From GCA-002712965 sp913048525 (GTDB lineage Bacteria; Chloroflexota; Dehalococcoidia; Lucifugimonadales; UBA826), in contig CAJWWP010000080.1 in NCBI GenBank assembly GCA_913048525.1, forward strand, positions 1 to 5,152: a DNA stretch of 5,152 bases. The letters run 5' to 3'. The position numbers and the translations under genes are program-made. This document shows positions 1-5,152 of the stretch, piece after piece (the first letter of the stretch is position 1; each line of letters opens with the position of its first letter). A model generated the notes under the pieces. It searched no databases, was not told the DNA's origin, and worked only from the letters and a program-made list of their open reading frames with translations.

Positions 1-378
1 CCCAGGAAATTGATGTTTGTTGGGTTACCTTCCGTAATAGTGGCAACTTTTCTATTTTTGCTAGTGGATGACATTAAAGTAGCATTTGGGTTGGTTTTAC
101 TTTGGGGAACATCTAGCGGTGGGCTCGAAGTACTTGGTGGGATGTTGTTGGCAAGCTATTACGGTCGTAATTCTTACGGAACTATTTCCGGCATCATAGG
201 TCCGTTTCAAATCCTAGGTCTCGGGTTGGGACCGACTCTGGGCGCATTTATGTTCAAAATGACTAATGGATATGAAACTCTGTTTCTTTTTTCAGTAGCC
301 TCTTACATCGTAGCCACTTTTTTGATAGTTATTGCCCGGAGACCCATCAAACCTTCTAACGGAATCAAATTTCCTTAA
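1..378 (+). CDS. MFS transporter, C-terminal end (5' truncated by window)
   Basis: This is the last 125 residues or so of a major facilitator superfamily carrier. The frame is open back to base 1 (Pro-Arg-Lys-Leu-Met...), so the real start lies outside the window and the TTG/ATG near position 10 are internal codons. Four hydrophobic segments are visible, at about residues 5-24, 28-50, 58-80 and 88-110, which would be the last four of twelve helices. Between the second and third is the loop YYGRNSYGTISG, typical of MFS carriers in the organic-acid or monocarboxylate style, followed by the glycine-rich helix with LGLGLGPTLGAFMF. The chain ends with a basic RRP and a short tail, as expected for a cytoplasmic C-terminus. 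It should be an inner-membrane secondary transporter. The substrate cannot be read from this half, and the neighbouring catabolic-type genes only hint at an organic acid. The family call is firm; the substrate is unknown. Confidence 0.85.
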   Translation, partial: PRKLMFVGLPSVIVATFLFLLVDDIKVAFGLVLLWGTSSGGLEVLGGMLLASYYGRNSYGTISGIIGPFQILGLGLGPTLGAFMFKMTNGYETLFLFSVASYIVATFLIVIARRPIKPSNGIKFP

Positions 379-471
379 AAGTAAACGAGACATTCTCAAT
401 GTTGTGACATATATATGGCGTAGATCAGGATCCAATATACAGTCTTCCGCAACATTTTTAGCTAGCTACTG

Positions 472-501
472 GGAAAAATTCACAAACCTCGAGTTTTTTC
501 C
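472..501 (+). terminator. A/T-rich hairpin after the MFS gene, possible weak terminator
   Basis: The arms GGAAAAA (472-478) and TTTTTCC (495-501) are perfect complements around a 16-base loop. The 3' arm is itself T-rich, but no U-tract follows it, so this is not a textbook intrinsic terminator. It sits about 95 bases past the MFS stop and about 95 before the NHL gene, a sensible place to separate the two transcripts. It could equally be chance in an AT-rich gap. Confidence 0.22.
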
Positions 502-526
502 GGACGTGAAATCGAATTGCAAAACG

Positions 527-555
527 TCGAATTTTAAGGAAGACTGATTTATACT
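527..555 (+). promoter_or_regulatory. Possible sigma-70-like promoter of the NHL/DUF1800 pair
   Basis: TATACT at 550-555 matches five of six bases of the -10 consensus. With a 17-base spacer the -35 position is TCGAAT (527-532), which is poor (three of six). Transcription would start near 562, leaving a leader of about 35 bases. A perfect 10-bp palindrome, ACCTATAGGT (560-569), lies on the expected start site. The call rests on the -10 and the position only. Confidence 0.28.
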
Positions 556-595
556 CTCAACCTATAGGTGAAATCTCTAAGCCAAGAGTAAGAAA

Positions 596-1624
596 ATGAA
601 AACTGTTAAGACGATGGGTATAAATAGCAATCAGCCAGTTGGCAGGGGTTTTAATTTTCCCTATGACATCGCTATCAGGGATGATCTCGGGAAATCCAGA
701 ACTATTTATCTCTTGAACCGTCCCAATTCAGCTACCCGAATGGGAACACGAATTCAATATTTTACCTTTGAAGAGGACTGGATCGGCGAGTTTGGCAATC
801 CTCTCGAGGATGATGAGGCAAAATTTACTAAGCCAGTCACCTTGGCTTTCGACAGTAATGGTCAACTTCATGTGACTGACGAAGCCACCGATGAAATAAA
901 AATTTTTGATAGTGAAGGAAAATTTCAACGATCCATTAAATTGGATTCTGACAGTCAGGAAGACGGTGAGCGATTTGGACCGGCAGGTATAGCTATTGAT
1001 TCCGACGATTTCATCTATGTTTCGTCGCGGTATTTAAATCTAATACAAAAATTAACTCCAGAGGGAAGAATTGTGCTCCAATGGGGTTGCAGTGGTAATG
1101 GACCTGGTGAGTTCAATATGCCCTGGGGCATGGATATAGATTCTCAACGGTGTTTGTACGTGGCAGATTGGAGAAATGATCGAGTTCAAAAATTTGACGC
1201 TGATGGAAGTTTTTTGAGAAGTTTTGGAGAATCGGGCAAAAAGTCAGGACAGTTTCATAGACCTTCCTCAGTGGCGGTAGACAGTAATCTAAACGTGGCA
1301 GTTGCTGACTGGGGAAACGAGAGAGTTCAGATCTTTAATAATGAGGGGTTAGTTCTAAATGTGCTTGAAGGGGATGCTACTCTCTCCCAATGGTCCCATG
1401 AGTGGCTCGATGTGAACTTGGACGAGAGGGAGGCTAGAAATAGGGCAAATCTCAAAACTTTGGATCTTCCGCGTCACTTGTCGAATGCATATCATGAAGC
1501 CTCTCAAACCGAACACAAATTTTGGGGGCCTGTTTCAGTGAAATTTGATTCAGATGACCAACTTTATGTAACGGAGCATAGCAGGCATAGAATTCAAGTA
1601 TTTGAGCCGGTAGAACTAACATAA
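596..1624 (+). CDS. NHL-repeat six-bladed beta-propeller protein
   Basis: This 342-residue protein is built almost wholly of NHL repeats, which form a beta-propeller that usually serves as a binding or scaffolding surface and sometimes as an enzyme (the family includes peptidyl-alpha-hydroxyglycine lyase-like proteins). Six blades can be seen, starting near residues 20, 78, 127, 173, 220 and 309. Each has the pattern P-x-(G/D)-(I/V)-A-(I/V/F)-D-S-(D/N), then L-Y-V-(A/T)-D, then R-(V/I)-Q-(K/V/I)-F. The best is blade 4 (PWGMDID...LYVADWRNDRVQKFD). Between blades 5 and 6 is an extra segment of about 45 residues (260-305) rich in charged residues and Trp/His, likely helical. There is no signal peptide or membrane segment, so a cytoplasmic location is likeliest. 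The ATG at 596 has only a weak AAGAG (584-588); an in-frame ATG at 614 would remove six residues and cannot be excluded. It probably shares a transcript with the DUF1800 gene 42 bases downstream. The fold is well supported; ligand and function are unknown. Confidence 0.88.
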   Translation: MKTVKTMGINSNQPVGRGFNFPYDIAIRDDLGKSRTIYLLNRPNSATRMGTRIQYFTFEEDWIGEFGNPLEDDEAKFTKPVTLAFDSNGQLHVTDEATDEIKIFDSEGKFQRSIKLDSDSQEDGERFGPAGIAIDSDDFIYVSSRYLNLIQKLTPEGRIVLQWGCSGNGPGEFNMPWGMDIDSQRCLYVADWRNDRVQKFDADGSFLRSFGESGKKSGQFHRPSSVAVDSNLNVAVADWGNERVQIFNNEGLVLNVLEGDATLSQWSHEWLDVNLDEREARNRANLKTLDLPRHLSNAYHEASQTEHKFWGPVSVKFDSDDQLYVTEHSRHRIQVFEPVELT

Positions 1625-1653
1625 TTTTGCAGAATTAATAGAATTTACAAATT

Positions 1654-1660
1654 AAGGAGA
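1654..1660 (+). promoter_or_regulatory. Strong ribosome binding site of the DUF1800 gene
   Basis: AAGGAGA lies six bases ahead of the ATG at 1667. It is a near-perfect Shine-Dalgarno sequence and fixes the start. It fills most of the useful part of the 42-base gap after the NHL gene; I see no terminator or promoter there, which supports co-transcription. Confidence 0.8.
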
Positions 1661-1666
1661 ATCCTT

Positions 1667-3106
1667 ATGGTGAGTATTAATACGGAATTGATTATCCATC
1701 TTATGAATAGAGCTGGTTTTGGAATCACTCCTGATGAGTTGGATTCTTACTCCGAAATTTCTTATGAAAAGCTGGTAGAGAGTCTACTGGATCCCACGGA
1801 ATCTTCACACATACCTGACGACATTCTTTTCCGCGACCACGTCGATCTTCATGCTTCGAGAAGCGGGGTACCCGCATATTGGGCTTATAGAATGATTTCC
1901 ACGAAGTCGCCACTTGAAGAAAAAATGTCGTTATTTTGGCACGGTATTTTTGCTACAGGCAACTCAAAGTTAAATAACCTACGAACAATCTTGAACCAAA
2001 TTGAAATGTTCAGGAGGTCAGGCACCGGTAAATTTGATGATCTACTACTTGATCTGTCTCAGGATCCAGCGATGCTAATATGGCTAGATAATCAAGACAA
2101 TGTCAACGAATCTATTAATGAAAACTACGGCCGAGAGATACTAGAGTTGTTTTCAATGGGAGTGGGGAACTATTCCGAAGACGATATTAAAGAGTGTGCT
2201 CGGGCATTTACGGGATGGTCAGTGGGCAACTCAGAATATATGTCTCTTATGGCCCAAAAAGATTCAATTTGGCCCTATGGACGAATAGTTTGGCATTATG
2301 ATTTCAAGTCTGAAATCCATGATGGAGATAATAAGGAATTCCTTGGGCAGGAGGGACCTTTCAACGGGAATGACGTAGTCCGAATAATTTGCAATCAGGA
2401 AGCAACTGCGAGATTCATTGCACGGCATTTATACAATTTCTTTGTCGCGGATGAAGTGCCAGTGCCACAGTGGAAAGATACTCCGCCAAGGGACCCCGCA
2501 GCGATAAATACTTTAGTTGAGGCGTATTTCGAATACGATCATGACATCAAATCTGTTTTGAGAGTGCTCCTGACCTCAGATTTTTTCAAAGAATCTCAAT
2601 ATCAGAAAATTAAAAGTCCAGTTGAGCTTGTTATTGGAACGCTTCGTTTAAGTGGGGAATACAACGATGACTCGAAAGTTGATTCCAGCATTTTTGGAGT
2701 CATCGCTGAATCTGATTATATGGGACAGGCTTTATGCAATCCACCATCTGTTGAAGGGTGGCATACTGGAGAGGAATGGATATCTAGCGGTGCCCTTGTT
2801 GATAGGGTTAATTTTGCTTCTCAGCATATTGGTAATCCTGACAACGATGGAGTTAAACATATCGTTGACAGAATTCGCACTGACCTGAAAGATGATGCAC
2901 ACACAGTAGGCGAATTGATTGAATCTTGTGGGAATTCGGTTGGAATAACCAGGATTTCAGAAGACACCGCTGAAGGGGTACTGGACCTTTTTTCTCAAGA
3001 GGAAGTTCAGGCGAAGGGCCAGGATGCCAAAATTCAAATTGAAGATGAGACTATCCTAAGGGTCTTGGAATTCATGGTCTCGAGTCGGGAATATCAGCTC
3101 TGTTAA
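1667..3106 (+). CDS. DUF1800 family protein (COG5267)
   Basis: This is a complete 479-residue member of the DUF1800 family, a widespread bacterial group of unknown biochemical function often encoded next to a DUF1501 protein. The hallmarks are present in order: the N-terminal HLMNRAGFG (11-19); FWHGIFATG (90-98); the most conserved block around NENYGREILELFSMGVG (151-167) with the following YSEDDI; RAFTGW (179-184); the FLGQEGPFNGNDVV stretch (225-238) and the helical ATARFIARHLYNFFV (246-260); SPVELVIGTLR (317-327); GQALCNPPSVEGWHTG (353-368) and VNFASQ (381-386). The C-terminus LEFMVSSREYQLC is the usual family ending, so the gene is full length. I see no signal peptide: the conserved domain begins almost at residue 8, so the protein is probably cytoplasmic unless exported by an unusual route. 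The start is set by the strong AAGGAGA. The usual DUF1501 partner does not follow; an enolase-superfamily gene does, after a 154-base gap. Family assignment is firm, function unknown. Confidence 0.9.
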   Translation: MVSINTELIIHLMNRAGFGITPDELDSYSEISYEKLVESLLDPTESSHIPDDILFRDHVDLHASRSGVPAYWAYRMISTKSPLEEKMSLFWHGIFATGNSKLNNLRTILNQIEMFRRSGTGKFDDLLLDLSQDPAMLIWLDNQDNVNESINENYGREILELFSMGVGNYSEDDIKECARAFTGWSVGNSEYMSLMAQKDSIWPYGRIVWHYDFKSEIHDGDNKEFLGQEGPFNGNDVVRIICNQEATARFIARHLYNFFVADEVPVPQWKDTPPRDPAAINTLVEAYFEYDHDIKSVLRVLLTSDFFKESQYQKIKSPVELVIGTLRLSGEYNDDSKVDSSIFGVIAESDYMGQALCNPPSVEGWHTGEEWISSGALVDRVNFASQHIGNPDNDGVKHIVDRIRTDLKDDAHTVGELIESCGNSVGITRISEDTAEGVLDLFSQEEVQAKGQDAKIQIEDETILRVLEFMVSSREYQLC

Positions 3107-3112
3107 ACGATT

Positions 3113-3126
3113 CTTTGATAACAAAG
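3113..3126 (+). terminator. Small stem-loop just after the DUF1800 stop
   Basis: CTTTG-ATAA-CAAAG forms a perfect five-base stem with a four-base loop, beginning seven bases after the DUF1800 TAA. The stem is AT-rich and no run of T follows, so any terminator activity would be weak. An alternative pairing, AACAAA (3120-3125) with TTTGTT (3140-3145), competes with it. The position is what makes it worth listing. Confidence 0.22.
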
Positions 3127-3189
3127 TTCAAGAGATCAGTTTGTTCAGTCTAGCTAGAAGATGGCTCAGTAGAGTACGGGGATTCCGAC

Positions 3190-3219
3190 TGGTGATTACT
3201 GGAAAAACTCTGGTGTAAT
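3190..3219 (+). promoter_or_regulatory. Possible extended -10 promoter for the enolase-superfamily gene
   Basis: TGGTGTAAT at 3211-3219 reads as an extended -10 element (TG-n-TGTAAT, five of six to TATAAT). The upstream hexamer TGGTGA (3190-3195, 18-base spacer) matches the -35 only weakly, which extended -10 promoters tolerate. A start near 3226 would give a leader of about 35 bases. It lies in the 154-base gap, the only sizeable gap after the NHL gene. Confidence 0.28.
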
Positions 3220-3250
3220 TAGGATAAAACCACTGTATTCACGCTATCTC

Positions 3251-3256
3251 GAGGTG
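3251..3256 (+). promoter_or_regulatory. Ribosome binding site of the enolase-superfamily gene
   Basis: GAGGTG sits four bases before the ATG at 3261, a good though slightly close Shine-Dalgarno sequence. It supports the chosen start, and the conserved capping domain begins within the first ten residues. Confidence 0.6.
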
Positions 3257-3260
3257 CCAT

Positions 3261-4403
3261 ATGTCAACCGACAAGATCAATATCACAAAGATAGAAGTAG
3301 TTGAATTCAACTGTGAATTGGGGCGACCCAGTATGGGCGATGGAAGTGGGTACTGGAGAGTTCTAGGCGGGATCAAAATCCATACCAATTTAGGTATAAC
3401 AGGTGAATATGTCGGAAGGCATCCATCTGAATATGCGGGTCTTCGTCACTATGCCTCAAACCTGATGGGCCTTAATCCCCTTGAGCGGGAAAAAATTTAC
3501 ACTATTTCCAAATTAGCCACGAGACAGATTGGGTTTCTAAGCATGGGGGTGTTAGATATAGCCCTGTGGGACGTGGCAGGCAAGTTTTACGAGTCCCCAA
3601 TTTATGAATTATTAGGTGGATATAGAAAAAAACTGCCTACTTACGCAAGTACCTATCAGGGGGAGATAGGGACCGCCTTGGGAACCCCAGAAGCTTATGC
3701 AGAGTTTGCTATCCAGTGTAAGGAGCTAGGTTATCCCGGCTTCAAAATCCATCCCATAAAGGGTGAAAATATTGATTTGGATATCAAAACGGTCTTGGCT
3801 GTTAGGTCTGCAGTGGGGGATCACATGGATTTAATGATAGATCCAGCATGCAATTACCGAACTTTTTTAGATGCACTAAAAGTAGGACGGGCTTGTGATG
3901 AGGCGAATTACTTATGGTATGAGGATCCCTATAGCGATGGAGGAATCTCCTCGCACGGACACTTTCAATTGAAATCTCTTATTAAAACCCCACTACTTCA
4001 GGGAGAGCATGTTCGAATGCTTGAACCGAATGTAAATTTCATGAAATCTGGTGGAACAGACTTAATCAGAGTGGATCCTGATTTCGACGGTGGTATAACT
4101 GGAGCAATGAAAATTGGGCATGCCGCTGAAGGGTTTGGTCTGGATGCTGAAATACATAATTGTGGTCCTGCTCATCGCCATGTGATGGCATCTCTCAGAA
4201 ACAGTAATTACTACGAAATGGCTCTTCTCCATCCAGAAGCTCCACCAAGCGCCGTTCCTGTCTATGTAAATGGATATTCCGATGACCTCAACTCAATTGA
4301 TGAACAGGGATGTGTATCGGTACCTGAAGGCCCTGGGTTGGGAGTCGAATATGACTGGGAATACATTAAGAAGAATCAAATTGCCTCAACAAATTATTGT
4401 TGA
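3261..4403 (+). CDS. Mandelate racemase/muconate lactonizing-type enolase-superfamily enzyme, probable sugar-acid or hydroxy-acid dehydratase or racemase
   Basis: This complete 380-residue protein has the family's normal length and two-domain layout: an N-terminal capping domain (about 1-125, with substrate loops near 21-30 and 52-60) and a TIM barrel. The signature LDIALWDVAGK (98-108) leads into PIYELLGG (113-120). Such enzymes take a proton from the carbon next to a carboxylate, with Mg2+ holding the enediolate. The Mg2+ ligands are D194 (MIDPACNY), E221 (WYEDPY) and E249 (QGEH). The Asp-His dyad of mandelate racemase is present as D272 and H299; the offsets from its GG (five before, 22 after) agree with the recalled mandelate racemase sequence, and E319 falls where its catalytic E317 would be. 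The oddity is the second-strand motif, K162-I-H164 instead of K-x-K. I infer a dehydratase or epimerase acting on a carboxylic acid; the substrate cannot be named. No signal peptide is seen, so it is cytoplasmic. It is probably the first gene of a unit with the GGT-like gene 30 bases downstream. Confidence 0.92.
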   Translation: MSTDKINITKIEVVEFNCELGRPSMGDGSGYWRVLGGIKIHTNLGITGEYVGRHPSEYAGLRHYASNLMGLNPLEREKIYTISKLATRQIGFLSMGVLDIALWDVAGKFYESPIYELLGGYRKKLPTYASTYQGEIGTALGTPEAYAEFAIQCKELGYPGFKIHPIKGENIDLDIKTVLAVRSAVGDHMDLMIDPACNYRTFLDALKVGRACDEANYLWYEDPYSDGGISSHGHFQLKSLIKTPLLQGEHVRMLEPNVNFMKSGGTDLIRVDPDFDGGITGAMKIGHAAEGFGLDAEIHNCGPAHRHVMASLRNSNYYEMALLHPEAPPSAVPVYVNGYSDDLNSIDEQGCVSVPEGPGLGVEYDWEYIKKNQIASTNYC

Positions 4404-4433
4404 ATTTTTCTGTGGAGATTAATCTGAATTAGG

Positions 4434-5152
4434 TTGAATAAAGAAATTGGACCTGTAGGTTCTTGTGGATTTTCAAATGGGATGGTCGCTGCCGGTCATC
4501 CACTGGAAGTTGAAGCCGGCTTGGATATTCTTCGGCAGGGTGGCAATGCAGTTGATGCTGCTATAACGGCTGCTTTTGTCGCTGACTTGGCGGAACCGGC
4601 CATGTGTGGCCTAGGAGCCCATGGTGTAATGTCGATTTACTGGGCGGAGACCGGTAAAACCACTGTCATTGACTTTTATGACGTTGCCCCTGCCACTGCT
4701 TCTACATCTATGTTTCGGACGGCGCTTGGTATGTCATCTCCTGAAAAGACTGGAGCTCTTGGCTATCCGTCAGTCGAAAACGATGAACAATTCTATGGCC
4801 ATAAGTCTGTCATGGTTCCCAGCCAGGTAGCAGGACTTTTTTCGGCTTATAAGTTATTTGCTTCTCTTCCACTTGCTACCCTCATGGTCCCCTCGATAAG
4901 CCTCGCAAGAGAAGGAGTACCAGTCGACGAAATAATGGCTAGGTATATCCAGGACACAAAGCATCTGTGGAATAGGTATCCGGAAATGGAATCCACATTT
5001 GGAAAGAATATAGGCGATTCTGTTGTACGGAACGATCTCGCTAAAACATTGGAGCTTATAGCGAACGAAGGCGAGGATGTGTTTTACAGGGGGGCTATAG
5101 CCGAGCGGATAGTCCAAGATATGTGCGATAACGGTGGGATTCTTTCAGCAGA
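4434..5152 (+). CDS. Gamma-glutamyltransferase-like Ntn-hydrolase, N-terminal part (3' truncated by window)
   Basis: An open frame runs from 4428 to the end of the window and gives about 239 residues of the large-subunit side of a GGT-family protein. Evidence is the N-terminal GMVAAGHPLEVEAGLDIL (16-33), then RQGGNAVDAAITAAF (34-48), then EPAMCGLGAHGVM (54-66), VIDFYDVAPA (78-87), VPSQVAGL (128-135), SISLAREGVPV (154-164), NDLAKTLELIA (200-210), FYRGAIAERIV (217-227) and NGGILS (233-238). GGTs self-cleave before a catalytic Thr and transfer or hydrolyse gamma-glutamyl groups; that Thr lies beyond the window. I chose TTG at 4434 because the frame is blocked by TGA at 4425 and the family normally has a short leader before GMV. 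GGAG (4414-4417) is rather far at 16 bases; ATG 4482 would cut into the conserved block. There is no signal peptide, unlike periplasmic E. coli GGT. Tyr82 stands where GGT has its substrate-carboxylate Arg, so a different acyl substrate is likely. The fold is confident, the substrate not. Confidence 0.88.
   Translation, partial: MNKEIGPVGSCGFSNGMVAAGHPLEVEAGLDILRQGGNAVDAAITAAFVADLAEPAMCGLGAHGVMSIYWAETGKTTVIDFYDVAPATASTSMFRTALGMSSPEKTGALGYPSVENDEQFYGHKSVMVPSQVAGLFSAYKLFASLPLATLMVPSISLAREGVPVDEIMARYIQDTKHLWNRYPEMESTFGKNIGDSVVRNDLAKTLELIANEGEDVFYRGAIAERIVQDMCDNGGILSA

Noticed and set aside
390..402. Stem-loop ACATT-CTC-AATGT just after the MFS stop
   Set aside because: The five-base AT-rich stem is weak and is followed by mixed sequence rather than a T-run, so it is a poor terminator candidate.
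459..468. Palindrome TAGCTAGCTA, with a similar one (TCTAGCTAGA) at 3149-3158
   Set aside because: Both sit in gaps and share TAGCTAG, but CTAG is frequent throughout this window, including inside genes, and the surrounding bases differ, so a common regulatory site is not supported.
512..533. Short direct repeat TCGAATT (512-518 and 527-533)
   Set aside because: Two seven-base copies in an AT-rich gap are easily due to chance and have no further copies nearby.
332..547. Open frame of 71 codons after the MFS gene
   Set aside because: It begins inside the MFS coding sequence in another frame, has no ribosome binding site, and its product has low-complexity Ser/Asn-rich composition with no recognisable family.
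728..928. Minus-strand open frame within the NHL gene
   Set aside because: It lies wholly inside a well-supported gene on the opposite strand and its product resembles no known protein; it is a shadow.
1725..1913. Minus-strand open frame within the DUF1800 gene
   Set aside because: It is opposite conserved DUF1800 coding sequence and its basic product has no family features.
2652..2888. Plus-strand open frame with a hydrophobic stretch inside the DUF1800 gene
   Set aside because: The apparent membrane segment is an out-of-frame reading of the conserved GQALCNPPSVEGWHTG region and what follows; the real frame is intact throughout.
4854..5117. Minus-strand open frame of 87 codons near the right end
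   Set aside because: It lies opposite the GGT-like gene, whose conserved motifs run continuously through this stretch on the + strand.

Overview
The window is a chromosome-like stretch of moderately AT-rich bacterial DNA with five protein-coding genes. All are on the + strand, and both end genes are cut by the window edges. I see no RNA gene, CRISPR array, insertion sequence, integrase or phage gene. The gene set is an MFS carrier, an NHL-repeat beta-propeller, a DUF1800 protein, a mandelate-racemase-type enolase-superfamily enzyme and a gamma-glutamyltransferase-like protein. This mix resembles uncultured marine Chloroflexota of the SAR202 type, which carry many enolase-superfamily paralogs. 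That placement is inference from gene content and recalled family flavour, not from a marker gene.

Layout: 1-378 is the C-terminal end of an MFS transporter. Positions 379-595 are a gap with an A/T-rich hairpin, a possible -10 box and a perfect 10-bp palindrome just ahead of the next gene. Positions 596-1624 encode a six-bladed NHL propeller with an extra segment between its last two blades. Only 42 bases later, behind a strong ribosome binding site, 1667-3106 encodes a complete DUF1800 protein. Positions 3107-3260 are a second gap with a small hairpin and a possible extended -10 promoter. Positions 3261-4403 encode the enolase-superfamily enzyme. After 30 bases, in the same reading frame, a GGT-like Ntn-hydrolase gene probably opens with TTG at 4434 and runs off the end of the window.

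The spacing suggests two transcription units: NHL plus DUF1800, and enolase-superfamily plus GGT-like. The second pair, with the MFS carrier upstream, would fit uptake and breakdown of an organic acid or an amide/peptide-like compound, but no substrate can be named. The two most notable points are in this pair. The enolase-superfamily enzyme keeps the mandelate-racemase catalytic set at matching spacing, except that the usual K-x-K on the second strand is K-x-H. The GGT-like protein has tyrosine where classical GGT has the arginine that holds the glutamate carboxylate. Both suggest substrates different from those of the well-studied family members. I did not find a clear undescribed multi-gene system.
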